64,000 nt of DNA from Streptomyces tendae. GTDB lineage: Bacteria > Actinomycetota > Actinomycetes > Streptomycetales > Streptomycetaceae. The stretch covers positions 496,001 to 560,000 of the forward strand of contig NZ_BMUY01000001.1 of the NCBI RefSeq assembly GCF_014650435.1. The letters are read 5' to 3'. Positions within the stretch are counted from its first letter, which is position 1; each line of letters opens with the position of its first letter. The position numbers were made by a program, and so were the translations under genes. Positions 35,586 to 43,854 of this stretch are shown here, in pieces. Below the pieces are notes generated by a model. That model ran no database searches. It worked only from the letters and a program-made list of their open reading frames with translations, and was not told where the DNA came from.

Positions 35586-37217
35586 TCAGGCGAGGATGCC
35601 GGCCATCCAGCCGCCGCCCGTGGTGACTCCGCCCGTCGGTTTGGGTGCGGAGAAGGGGGGCGTGTCCTGTCTGCACGTTGTTCCGACTGGCGGGAGGGTG
35701 CCGTCGATCAAGTAGCGGCTCTCGTGGTCCTTGACGCACCTGCTGGGGTTGAGCAGGGCGGTGTGCCCGTGTCCGTCGAGGGTGAGGAGGCGGGCGTCGG
35801 CCAGCTCCTTGGCCATGGCCTGCGAGGCCGAGTAGGGCGTGGAGGGGTCGTAGCGGGTGCCGACCACCAGGACGGGGTGTGCCGTCGGCTTGTTCCACGG
35901 GCCGCTGTACCTGTCGGCGGCGGCGGTCGGCCAGGAGGCGCACCCCTCGGTGGCCCAGGTCCAGAAGCGTCCGGCGTCGCCGGCACGGGTGGCGCTGGCC
36001 TTCTCGAGGGCGTGGTAAACACCGGGGTCACGCGGATTGGGGCTGTCGCCGCAGAGTACTGCGGCGCCCTGTTCCTCGCCCACGTACGGATTCGGATCAG
36101 GGACCGCCGGTGCGGGCGGGAAGGCGGGCGGCTCCGGGACGCGGCCCTGCCACAGGTCCTGCAGCCTGCCGGCGAGCTGGGTCCACCCGGGGTGGACGAC
36201 GTAGAGGCTGTTCACCACGTCGGCGACCGTGCCGGCATAGGTCCATGAGCCCACGGGATGCTTACGGAGCCGCTGCAGCAACCGGTCGAACTTCTCCCTG
36301 GTCGCCTCCGGGCCGCCGGCGGAAAAGGCGCAGCGCCCGGTGGAGGCGGACCCGCACAGCGTGAGGAACTGGTCCACGGTGGCTGCCGCGGAGCGGTCCG
36401 AGCCCATACGCAGGAAACTCGTGAGCCGGGGCTCGTCGTCCAAGGCGTGGTTCGTCCATGCCTGCGGGTCCCAGTTGCTGTCGAGGACCATGGCGCGGAC
36501 CTTGTCGGGGAACATGTTGGCGTACGTGGCGCCCAGGATCGTGCCGTAGGAGATCCCCTGGTAGGTGAGCTGCCGGTCGCCCACCGCCCGGCGGAGCCGG
36601 TCGAGGTCGCGGGCGGTGTCGGCGGTCGACACATGGCGCAGGAGTCCGGGGGCACGCTGCTCACAGCGCCGGGACAGATCCTTGTACGCGGCGATGAAGG
36701 CCGCCCGCTCCTTCTCGCCGACCGGGAAGCCCGCCGCATGGTTGGCACTCCAGTCGGAGGCTTCCTCGGAATTCGCGAAGCAGTTCACCGCGGTGCTGCT
36801 GCCGACCCCGCGGGGGTCCCAGCTGACGATGTCGAACCGCTCCCGCACCTCGCTCGGGAAGGCATCGTAGTTCTGCGGCATCTGCACCGTTCCCGGACCG
36901 CCAGGGCCGCCGGGGTTGAAGAACAGAGTGCCGATGCGCCGACCGGGGTCGGTTGCCCTCCGCTTGACGACGGCCAGCTCGATGGTGCGACCACCGGGAT
37001 CGTCGTAGTCCAGCGGCACCTTCGCGGTAGCGCAGTCGAACTCACTGCCCGGGACGCACCGACTCCAGTCCAGATGCGGGGCGGGCACAGAAGGCGTGGG
37101 CGCACCGCCGGCCGAGGCGATGCCGGGCCCGGTCAATATCGCCGGGCAGGTCACCAACACCGCGATGACCGCGGTACGACGTCGGCGGCCCGCTATGAGT
37201 CCGCGTACGGGGGGCAT
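35586..37217 (-). CDS. secreted S33-family alpha/beta hydrolase (tripeptidyl aminopeptidase-like)
   Basis: A 543-residue exported peptidase of the Streptomyces Tap/SlpD/SlpE type, cleaving short peptides from the N-terminus. Signal peptide: basic RGLIAGRRRRTAVIAV core to ASAGG (about residues 1-33). The oxyanion region is FFNPGGPGGPGT. The nucleophile elbow is YQGISYGTILG (Ser about 217), and the acid and base are in GTRYDPSTPY and DGHGHTALL near the C-terminus. Start chosen for GGAG seven bases upstream. It is transcribed toward the DUF4291 remnant. Confidence 0.9.
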   Translation of the reverse strand: MPPVRGLIAGRRRRTAVIAVLVTCPAILTGPGIASAGGAPTPSVPAPHLDWSRCVPGSEFDCATAKVPLDYDDPGGRTIELAVVKRRATDPGRRIGTLFFNPGGPGGPGTVQMPQNYDAFPSEVRERFDIVSWDPRGVGSSTAVNCFANSEEASDWSANHAAGFPVGEKERAAFIAAYKDLSRRCEQRAPGLLRHVSTADTARDLDRLRRAVGDRQLTYQGISYGTILGATYANMFPDKVRAMVLDSNWDPQAWTNHALDDEPRLTSFLRMGSDRSAAATVDQFLTLCGSASTGRCAFSAGGPEATREKFDRLLQRLRKHPVGSWTYAGTVADVVNSLYVVHPGWTQLAGRLQDLWQGRVPEPPAFPPAPAVPDPNPYVGEEQGAAVLCGDSPNPRDPGVYHALEKASATRAGDAGRFWTWATEGCASWPTAAADRYSGPWNKPTAHPVLVVGTRYDPSTPYSASQAMAKELADARLLTLDGHGHTALLNPSRCVKDHESRYLIDGTLPPVGTTCRQDTPPFSAPKPTGGVTTGGGWMAGILA

Positions 37218-37223
37218 GGGCAT

Positions 37224-37697
37224 ACTCCGTCCACCTTGTTTCGTAGCCGAGCCCCGAGGCCACCGCTGCCCCGGTCTTCGGCACGCGTCCGTCTCGACGA
37301 AACCGCGTGGCGGCGAGGCGGGCGAGGCAACCGCAGCCGAATGGTCGAGCCACTTCGGAGTGGTACGGGGTGCCGGCGGCAACTCGGTCGATGGACAGCA
37401 GCGTCCCGTCAGGAACGGCTTCAACCGGGGCCACCGGTTTTCGGCACGGCTAAAGCAGGCGTTCCACTTCCGCCACCATGTGGCCGGGATACCGCCGGCC
37501 ACATGGTCGTGGCGTGATCTGCCTGACGGCTTGACGCAGCGCTGCCACCGTTGCGGGAGGCTGCGGGATGAGTGGTTGCCCGGCGGCGTGGAATCCTTGT
37601 GGACCCCCGCGTGTTGCACACAGCGTGGGCATGGAGGCCGGTGACGTGCGGGCCGAGGGGCCCGGACGACCGAGCCGAGAGATTTTGGAGGGCCGCG
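37224..37697. other. intergenic region with one strong hairpin
   Basis: I find no convincing gene here: frames on both strands lack biased codon use and family motifs. It contains the hairpin at 37475-37507 and, near its right end, the msrA ribosome binding site (TTGGAGG). It may hold promoters for both msrA and the divergent peptidase gene. Confidence 0.5.
37475..37507. promoter_or_regulatory. perfect 13-bp inverted repeat
   Basis: Arms ACCATGTGGCCGG (37475-37487) and CCGGCCACATGGT (37495-37507) around the 7-base loop GATACCG. No T-tract follows in either direction. It lies mid-way between divergent genes, so operator or leader hairpin are both possible. Confidence 0.5.
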
Positions 37698-38210
37698 ATG
37701 GCTGCGCAGACACAGAGGGCCGTGCTGGCGGGCGGATGCTTCTGGGGGATGGAGGAGCTGATCCGTCGGCTCCCGGGCGTGACCGCGACCCGGGTCGGCT
37801 ACACCGGGGGTGACGTGCCGAACGCGACATACCGCAACCACGGCACGCACGCGGAGGCCATCGAGATCCTCTTCGACCCCGAGGCGACCGACTACCGCGC
37901 GATCCTGGAGTTCTTCTTCCAGATCCACGACCCGAGCACCAAGAACCGCCAGGGCAACGACATCGGCCTCAGCTACCGCTCGGCGATCTACTACGTGGAC
38001 GACGAGCAGAAGCGGATCGCCGAGGACACGATCGCGGACGTGGACGCCTCCGGACTGTGGCCCGGCAAGGTCGTCACCGAGGTGGAGCCGGTCGGCCCCT
38101 TCTGGGAGGCCGAGCCGGAGCACCAGGACTACCTGCAGCGCTACCCGGACGGGTACACCTGCCACTTCCCGCGTCCGGGATGGCGGCTGCCCGTCCGCAG
38201 CGAGGGCTAG
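37698..38210 (+). CDS. msrA: peptide methionine (S)-S-oxide reductase
   Basis: A 170-residue cytoplasmic repair enzyme reducing methionine-S-sulfoxide. The catalytic motif GGCFWGMEE is at residues 13-21 with the active Cys, followed by [16 protein letters not shown] and FFQIHDPS, all family-typical. The C-terminal recycling cysteine is in [11 protein letters not shown]. The ATG has TTGGAGG upstream. It is separated from the convergent gene by a bidirectional terminator. Confidence 0.95.
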   Translation: MAAQTQRAVLAGGCFWGMEELIRRLPGVTATRVGYTGGDVPNATYRNHGTHAEAIEILFDPEATDYRAILEFFFQIHDPSTKNRQGNDIGLSYRSAIYYVDDEQKRIAEDTIADVDASGLWPGKVVTEVEPVGPFWEAEPEHQDYLQRYPDGYTCHFPRPGWRLPVRSEG

Positions 38211-38236
38211 CGAGCGCTGAGGCGCTCACCGAGAAG

Positions 38237-38262
38237 CGGTCCGGCCGGTTGCGGCCGGACCG
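38237..38262. terminator. bidirectional terminator
   Basis: Perfect 11-bp stem CGGTCCGGCCG/CGGCCGGACCG with loop GTTG, between convergent msrA and the TPR-like gene. Confidence 0.8.
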
Positions 38263-38280
38263 TTCGTCGTGGGGCGGCGC

Positions 38281-39399
38281 TCAGTGCGGCAGCGTCGCCG
38301 GGCTGCCGCCGTTCGCCTCGTACCCCGCCACCGCCAGCGCACGGTAGACCGCGAACTCCGCCGCCGGGTCGCTCGACAGCGTCCAGGGCAGGGCGCCGAC
38401 GTGGCCGTCTATGACCATCAGCTGGTTCATCGCCTCGGCCCAGCGCTCGCCGCGGACCAGGAAGAAGACCAGAAGGTGGCGGACGTGCGCCTGCATCGGG
38501 TCGTCCCGGTCGGCCGAGTGGACCGCGTGCAGCGCGCCGTGGACGGCCTTGGTGACGACCTCGCTCTGGTAGAAACCGCTGACCAGGTTGACCTCGGGCA
38601 GGTGCTCGAAGACCGCGAACAGCGGCATCGCCGCCAGCAGGGAACCCCGCGGGGCACGGGCGGCCGCCGCCTCCGCGAAGGAGTACGCCAGCTCGCGCGA
38701 GCCGTGCCACTTCTCGCACCAGTACTGCAGGGCGGCCAGGTGCGCGCCCATGTGGTTGGGGGCGCGGTCCAGGATCTTCAGCCAGAGCTGCTCGAACTCC
38801 TCGCGCGGATAGCCGAGGCCGCGGGCCACCGACAGCTCGACGATGTAGGGGACCGGGTCCCCGGGCGCGAGCAGGGCCGCCTCGCCGCAGGCCGCCTTCG
38901 CCTCCTCCATGATGATCCGGAAGTCGTCCGAGCCCGGCGTCGCCGTCCGCCACGCCTGCTGCACCAGGAACTCGGCGTGCACCGCCGCGCCCCCCGCGTC
39001 CTTGGGCGCCTCCGCCCGCCACACCCGCAGCCACTGCCCGCCCGGTGTCTCGCCGACCCCGCCGGGCCGCTGCCGCAGCTCCAGCGACGCGGCGCCCGCG
39101 AAGGCCTGCACGCGCTGCCAGCGCCGCTCGCCCTTTGCCTCCGTACCGGCCAGGAGCTGCTGCGCCCCCCGGTAGTCCTGGGTGCGCTGCACCAGGTCCA
39201 GGACGTCCAGCAGGTCCTCGTCGGGACCCGGCATGCGGATGTCCAGCTCCTCCTCGCGGGCGAAGCCGTAGTTCGCGGGGTCGGCGGCGTCCGGGTGGCC
39301 GGGCTCGACCAGGCCGACCGCACCGCGCCGGCGCCGCGAGATTTGGAGCAGCACGAAGCCGAGCATGACCAGTGCCATCAGGACCCAGAGAATCTCCAT
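38281..39399 (-). CDS. membrane-anchored helical-repeat protein
   Basis: A 372-residue protein. One N-terminal helix (MEILWVLMALVMLGFVLLQI) is followed by a basic stop-transfer and a long cytoplasmic alpha-helical domain with TPR-like spacing (ACGEAALLAPGDPVPYIVELSVA, GAHLAALQYWCEKWHG). No catalytic motif. The conserved place beside metB in Streptomyces suggests a core role, but the function is unknown. It is divergent from metB. Confidence 0.75.
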   Translation of the reverse strand: MEILWVLMALVMLGFVLLQISRRRRGAVGLVEPGHPDAADPANYGFAREEELDIRMPGPDEDLLDVLDLVQRTQDYRGAQQLLAGTEAKGERRWQRVQAFAGAASLELRQRPGGVGETPGGQWLRVWRAEAPKDAGGAAVHAEFLVQQAWRTATPGSDDFRIIMEEAKAACGEAALLAPGDPVPYIVELSVARGLGYPREEFEQLWLKILDRAPNHMGAHLAALQYWCEKWHGSRELAYSFAEAAAARAPRGSLLAAMPLFAVFEHLPEVNLVSGFYQSEVVTKAVHGALHAVHSADRDDPMQAHVRHLLVFFLVRGERWAEAMNQLMVIDGHVGALPWTLSSDPAAEFAVYRALAVAGYEANGGSPATLPH

Positions 39400-39495
39400 G
39401 TCTCAAGCGAACCAGACGCCGCCGACAATTGGCCAACCTGTCCCCCGCCCTGTGGAAAACCCGCGAGGCGTTCCGCACGGCTACCCTCGGTGCCC

Positions 39496-40650
39496 ATGAG
39501 CGACAGGCACATCAGTCAGCACTTCGAGACGCTCGCGATCCACGCGGGCAACACCGCCGATCCCCTGACGGGCGCGGTCGTCCCGCCGATCTATCAGGTG
39601 TCGACCTACAAGCAGGACGGCGTCGGCGGGTTGCGCGGCGGCTACGAGTACAGCCGCAGCGCCAACCCGACCCGTACGGCCCTGGAGGAGAACCTCGCCG
39701 CCCTGGAGGGCGGCAGGCGAGGCCTCGCGTTCGCGTCCGGACTGGCGGCCGAGGACTGCCTGTTGCGTACGCTGCTGCGCCCGGGCGACCACGTGGTGAT
39801 CCCGAACGACGCGTACGGCGGCACCTTCCGGCTCTTCGCCAAGGTCGCCACCCGGTGGGGCGTCGAGTGGTCCGTGGCCGACACCGGCGACGCCGCCGCC
39901 GTGCGGGCCGCACTCACCCCGAAGACCAAGGCCGTGTGGGTGGAGACGCCCTCGAACCCGCTGCTCGGCATCACCGACATCGCGCAGATCGCGCAGGTCG
40001 CCCGGGACGCCGGCGCCCGGCTCGTCGTCGACAACACCTTCGCCACCCCCTACCTCCAGCAGCCGCTGGCGCTGGGCGCCGACGTCGTCGTGCACTCGCT
40101 GACCAAGTACATGGGAGGGCACTCGGACGTGGTCGGCGGCGCGCTGATCGTGGGCGACCAGGAGCTGGGCGAGGAGCTGGCCTTCCACCAGAACGCGATG
40201 GGCGCGGTCGCGGGGCCCTTCGACTCCTGGCTGGTGCTGCGGGGCACCAAGACCCTCGCGGTGCGCATGGACCGGCACAGCGAGAACGCGAGCAAGGTCG
40301 CCGAGATGCTCTCCCGGCACGCGCGCGTGACGCGCGTGCTGTACCCGGGGCTGCCCGAGCACCCGGGGCACGAGGTCGCCGCCAAGCAGATGAAGGCGTT
40401 CGGCGGCATGGTGTCCTTCCGCGTGGAGGGCGGCGAGCAGGCCGCCGTCGAGGTGTGCAACCGCGCGAAGGTCTTCACGCTCGGCGAGTCCCTCGGCGGC
40501 GTCGAGTCGCTGATCGAGCACCCGGGCCGGATGACGCACGCCTCCGCGGCCGGCTCCGCCCTTGAGGTGCCCGCCGACCTGGTGCGGCTGTCGGTCGGCA
40601 TCGAGAACGCCGACGACCTCCTGGCCGACCTCCAGCAGGCGCTGGGCTAG
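39496..40650 (+). CDS. metB: cystathionine gamma-synthase/gamma-lyase
   Basis: A 384-residue PLP enzyme of the Cys/Met metabolism family, joining cysteine with an activated homoserine or cleaving cystathionine. Motifs: YEYSRSANPTRTALE (phosphate-site Tyr/Arg), FASGLAAEDCLLRTLL, the aspartate in VVDNTFATPYLQQPL, and the PLP lysine in VVHSLTKYMGGHSDVVGG (about residue 204). The C-terminal GESLGGVESLIEHPGRMTHAS is typical. Synthase and lyase cannot be told apart with certainty; synthase is preferred by gene context. Confidence 0.93.
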   Translation: MSDRHISQHFETLAIHAGNTADPLTGAVVPPIYQVSTYKQDGVGGLRGGYEYSRSANPTRTALEENLAALEGGRRGLAFASGLAAEDCLLRTLLRPGDHVVIPNDAYGGTFRLFAKVATRWGVEWSVADTGDAAAVRAALTPKTKAVWVETPSNPLLGITDIAQIAQVARDAGARLVVDNTFATPYLQQPLALGADVVVHSLTKYMGGHSDVVGGALIVGDQELGEELAFHQNAMGAVAGPFDSWLVLRGTKTLAVRMDRHSENASKVAEMLSRHARVTRVLYPGLPEHPGHEVAAKQMKAFGGMVSFRVEGGEQAAVEVCNRAKVFTLGESLGGVESLIEHPGRMTHASAAGSALEVPADLVRLSVGIENADDLLADLQQALG

Positions 40651-40666
40651 CGGAGGCAGAGGGGGA

Positions 40667-40684
40667 GAGGGCTCACCAGCCCTC
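40667..40684. terminator. small hairpin after metB
   Basis: GAGGGCT/AGCCCTC with loop CACC between the convergent metB and the next gene; it overlaps the latter's stop codon. Modest strength. Confidence 0.45.
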
Positions 40685-41035
40685 CCAGCCGGTCACGGGT
40701 GGGGTCGTCTCCGAGGGCGGCTCCACCCACGGCTGCACCGTCAGCGCCCAGACGGTGAACGCCACGGCCGCGGCGCCCAGCAGCAGCCACATCAGGCGGC
40801 GGGCGGCGGTCCTGCGGCGCAGCATGCGGCCGCCTCGGCGGACGGCCTCCGCACAGAGGTCGGGCGGTACCCGCGGCGGCGACTGCTCCATGATCTGCCG
40901 CGCGGCGGCCTCGCGCCGGGGCCGGTTCACCGGAACCTCCCGGACCGCCACCCGCGCGTGCCGGCCATCGCGCCGGTCGTAGGGACGGCCATCGCCCACG
41001 GCGTCGTGCCGGTCGTAGGGACGGCCATCGCCCAC
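40673..41035 (-). CDS. membrane protein with 12-residue N-terminal repeats
   Basis: A ~120-residue ORF with a GTG start. It is basic, with one membrane helix (WLLLGAAAVAFTVWALTV) near the C-terminus. The N-terminal part is a tandem repeat of AVGDGRPYDRHD. Codon bias continues upstream of this GTG in the same frame (RDRPGERPEQAEQPG and onward) to about 41165 without a usable start, while the GTG overlapping the sigma-like gene stop (41166) lies in another frame. So either the start is elsewhere or a frameshift occurred near 41160. Probably co-transcribed with the sigma-like gene as a membrane partner. Confidence 0.5.
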   Translation of the reverse strand: MGDGRPYDRHDAVGDGRPYDRRDGRHARVAVREVPVNRPRREAAARQIMEQSPPRVPPDLCAEAVRRGGRMLRRRTAARRLMWLLLGAAAVAFTVWALTVQPWVEPPSETTPPVTGWEGW

Positions 41036-41078
41036 GGCGCCGTGCCGGTCGCCGTGGCAGTCGGCGTGCCGTCCGTCG
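40971..41078. repeat. 36-bp tandem repeat
   Basis: Two near-identical 36-base units, one base apart in sequence (each starting CCGGTCGTAGGGACGGCC), then a third diverged unit (CCGGTCGCCGTGGC). The period is a multiple of three, so each unit adds 12 codons to the gene on the minus strand. Confidence 0.8.
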
Positions 41079-41162
41079 TGTGCCTCGCCGTGCCGGGCAT
41101 CGCGAACGTCGTAGTGCGGCTGCCCCGGCTGCTCCGCCTGCTCCGGCCGCTCGCCGGGCCGG

Positions 41163-41669
41163 TCACGGGGTCGCCGCCTTCGCTTCCGCCGCGACCGGCG
41201 CGGCCGGTGCGGGCCGCGGGTGCAGCAGAGTGGCGGTCGCGCGGTCGCAGATCGTCCGCACCCGTTCCACCGGCAGGCCCAGCAGCGCGGCCGTCTGCTC
41301 CTCGGCGACGCCCTCGTACAGCCGAAGCACCAGGATCAGGCGTTCCTGGGGGGAGAGCCGGCCCAGAGTGCCCGCGGGCCGCCGGCGGGCCCCGCCGAGG
41401 GCGCCGTACCGGTGCCAGGCATCGCGGGCGAAACGCGTGGCCAGGTGCTGGCGGGTGCGGTCGTACGGGTCCTCCCCGTGCAGCCGGTCCCAGGACGCGT
41501 ACGTGTGGGCCAGGCTCAGGGACAGCAGGCGCCGCGCGCGCGGGTTGGCGTCCGGGGCCTCCGCGGTGAGCAGGGTGGCCGCGTGCAGAAGCCGCCCTGC
41601 CGCGCCCGCGACGAACGCCTCGAACTCGCGGGCCCGGCGGGCATCCCGGGACGCATGCCGTTCTCGCAC
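41163..41669 (-). CDS. sigma-70 region 4-like DNA-binding protein (SigE family)
   Basis: A 168-residue protein resembling the SigE-family (actinomycete ECF-like) regulators. The N-terminal helical half (about 10-70) stands where region 2 would be but is weak. The region-4 helix-turn-helix is clear: RLSPQERLILVLRLYEGVAEEQTAALLGLPVERVR (about 105-139). The next gene downstream encodes a membrane protein, an arrangement seen for sigma factor/anti-sigma-like pairs, but no anti-sigma motif is visible there. A true sigma activity is uncertain. Confidence 0.75.
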   Translation of the reverse strand: MRERHASRDARRAREFEAFVAGAAGRLLHAATLLTAEAPDANPRARRLLSLSLAHTYASWDRLHGEDPYDRTRQHLATRFARDAWHRYGALGGARRRPAGTLGRLSPQERLILVLRLYEGVAEEQTAALLGLPVERVRTICDRATATLLHPRPAPAAPVAAEAKAATP

Positions 41670-41791
41670 CGCGCCTCCCGCCCAGACGGCGACGACCCCT
41701 GAGGTCTCATATCAGGCCAGGGGCGGGCCGCCGGTCAAGGGTTCGGCGCGAACGCCCTCCGGAATGCCCCGGAAAGCGCGTGAGGCGTCGC

Positions 41792-42319
41792 TCAGGAGCC
41801 CGCCGGCGCATCGGTGGAAGCCGCCGCGCCGGAGGGGGCCATACGGGCGGACAGGGCGCCGTTGAAGCGCGCGAGGAGCGCGCAGAACGTCTCGCGCTCC
41901 TGCGGCGCCCAGTCGTGGGTCAGTTCGGCCATGAGCTGACGCCGGGAGGAGCGCACCTCCTCCAGCCGCGCCACGCCGCGCGGCGACAGCTGGAGGACCA
42001 CCGCGCGTCCGTCCTCGGGGTGGGAGGTCCGCTTGACGAGCCCGGTGTCGACGAGCGGGGCCACCTGCCGGGTGACCGTCGAGGAGTCGATCCCCATGCT
42101 CGCGGCGAGCGCCTTCACGCCCATCGGGCCCTCTTTGTCGAGGCGGTTGAGCAGCAGGTAGGCGGCGCGGTCCATGGAGTTGCGGACCTGTCCGACCCCG
42201 CCGAGCCGGGTCTGTTCGGCGCGTCGGGCGAAGAGCGCGACCTCGTGCTGGAGCGTCTCGAGAAGACCGGTGTCACCGGCGGTCGTCATGTCCATCGACA
42301 TTTCAGGTGTTGTGGGCAT
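41792..42319 (-). CDS. MarR-family transcriptional regulator
   Basis: A 175-residue winged-helix repressor. Core: DRAAYLLLNRLDKEGPMGVKALAASMGIDSSTVTRQVAPLVDTGLVKR, with the wing SHPEDGRAVVLQLSPRG (about residues 52-117). The N-terminal start is uncertain because three in-frame ATGs lie within ten codons (MPTTPEMSMDM). It is divergent from ilvA, but a regulatory link is only inferred from position. Confidence 0.9.
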   Translation of the reverse strand: MPTTPEMSMDMTTAGDTGLLETLQHEVALFARRAEQTRLGGVGQVRNSMDRAAYLLLNRLDKEGPMGVKALAASMGIDSSTVTRQVAPLVDTGLVKRTSHPEDGRAVVLQLSPRGVARLEEVRSSRRQLMAELTHDWAPQERETFCALLARFNGALSARMAPSGAAASTDAPAGS

Positions 42320-42464
42320 GGCCGGGGGCTCACTTCGTGGAGGGCTGCTAATTGGGGGACAGGGTACGCGGCCGGGCGGCAAGGCGTACCGGCGCTGGGC
42401 AAAGCGGGTCTCGGAGGTTGGTCACAACGGCGCACGGCGCCCGTGAACTGCGATGCTGGAGGCT

Positions 42465-43694
42465 ATGAGCTACAGCACGGCGTCCCGCGTCGCTCCCGTC
42501 ACCCTCGACGACGTGCGCGGAGCCCAGAAGATGCTCTCGGGCGTGGCGCGGGTGACGGCGATGGAGGGCAGCAGGCACCTGTCCCAGCTGGTCGGCTCGC
42601 CGGTGCACTTCAAGTGCGAGAACCTCCAGCGGACGGGCTCGTTCAAGCTGCGCGGCGCCTACGTGCGGATCGCCGGGCTGCTGCCCGAGCAGCGGGCCGC
42701 GGGCGTGGTCGCGGCGAGCGCGGGCAACCACGCGCAGGGCGTCGCGCTGGCGTCGTCGCTGCTCGGCGTGCGGTCGACGGTGTTCATGCCGCAGGGTGCG
42801 CCGCTGCCGAAGATCAGCGCGACCCGGGACTACGGCGCGGAGGTGCGGCTGCACGGCCAGGTGGTGGACGAGACGCTGGCCGCCGCGCAGGAGTACGCGG
42901 AGCGGACCGGCGCGGTCTTCATCCACCCGTTCGACCACCCCGACGTCATCGCGGGCCAGGGCACGGTCGGGCTGGAGATCCTGGAGCAGTGCCCCGAGGT
43001 GCGGACCGTCGTGGTCGGCATCGGCGGGGGCGGGCTGGCGGCCGGTATCGCGGTCGCGGTGAAGGCGCTGCGGCCGGACGTGCGGATCGTCGGCGTGCAG
43101 GCGGAGGGCGCGGCCGCCTACCCGCCCTCGCTGGCCGCCGGACGCCCGGTCGCCGTGGAGAACCCGGCGACGATGGCCGACGGGATCAAGGTGGGGCGGC
43201 CCGGTGACGTGCCGTTCGGGATCGTCGGCGACCTGGTGGACGAGGTCCGTACGGTCTCCGAGGACGCGCTGTCGACCGCGCTGCTGCTGTGTCTGGAGCG
43301 GGCCAAGCTGGTCGTGGAGCCGGCCGGGGCGAGCCCGGTGGCGGCGCTGCTGAGTGAGCCGGACGCCTTCGAGGGACCGGTCGTGGCGGTCCTGTCCGGC
43401 GGCAACGTGGACCCGGTGCTGATGCAGGGCGTGCTGCGGCACGGTATGGCCGCGCAGGGCCGCTACCTGGCGGTCCGGCTGCGGCTGACGGACCGGCCCG
43501 GGGCGCTGGCCACGCTTCTCGGGGTGTTGTCAGTGGTCGACGCTAACGTCCTCGATGTGAGCCACGTCCGAACCCATCCGCGGCTCGGGCTCACGGAGGC
43601 GGAGGTCGAGCTGCACCTGGAGACGAAGGGCCCGGAGCACTGCGCCGAGGTCGGCCGGGCGCTGCGGGAAGCGGGATACACCGTCATCGCCTGA
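42465..43694 (+). CDS. ilvA: threonine ammonia-lyase
   Basis: A 409-residue PLP enzyme making 2-oxobutyrate from threonine for isoleucine synthesis. The PLP lysine is in GSFKLRGAYVR (about residues 61-71), the Gly-rich phosphate loop is GIGGGGLAAG, and a C-terminal ACT-like domain begins RLRLTDRPGALATLLGVL (about 330). One ACT domain and this length are the form typical of actinobacteria. GGAGG lies two bases from the chosen ATG; an ATG four codons earlier is possible. Confidence 0.92.
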   Translation: MSYSTASRVAPVTLDDVRGAQKMLSGVARVTAMEGSRHLSQLVGSPVHFKCENLQRTGSFKLRGAYVRIAGLLPEQRAAGVVAASAGNHAQGVALASSLLGVRSTVFMPQGAPLPKISATRDYGAEVRLHGQVVDETLAAAQEYAERTGAVFIHPFDHPDVIAGQGTVGLEILEQCPEVRTVVVGIGGGGLAAGIAVAVKALRPDVRIVGVQAEGAAAYPPSLAAGRPVAVENPATMADGIKVGRPGDVPFGIVGDLVDEVRTVSEDALSTALLLCLERAKLVVEPAGASPVAALLSEPDAFEGPVVAVLSGGNVDPVLMQGVLRHGMAAQGRYLAVRLRLTDRPGALATLLGVLSVVDANVLDVSHVRTHPRLGLTEAEVELHLETKGPEHCAEVGRALREAGYTVIA

Positions 43695-43751
43695 GCCCGG
43701 ACGGGGCGCCGGCAGCCACTTCGTCACTCGTTCGAGAAAGTGCATTGTGAG

Positions 43752-43767
43752 ACGCGATACATCGCGT
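43752..43767. promoter_or_regulatory. ACGCGAT-AC-ATCGCGT palindrome
   Basis: Perfect 7-bp arms with a 2-base centre, about 90 bases upstream of the drug-exporter ATPase gene, in an AT-richer promoter region. Likely operator of a regulator encoded elsewhere; no regulator gene adjoins it. Confidence 0.55.
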
Positions 43768-43854
43768 TATGGTGTGTCGTAAATCGCTCGCTGAGCGCTG
43801 CGAAACGTACAAACCTAGGCTTTTCGAAGAATCCCCGACGACGTGGAGACTCAT

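Noticed and set aside
40971..41078. Possible CRISPR-like repeats
   Set aside because: The 36-base units are directly adjacent with no unique spacers and keep a coding frame, so this is a coding tandem repeat.
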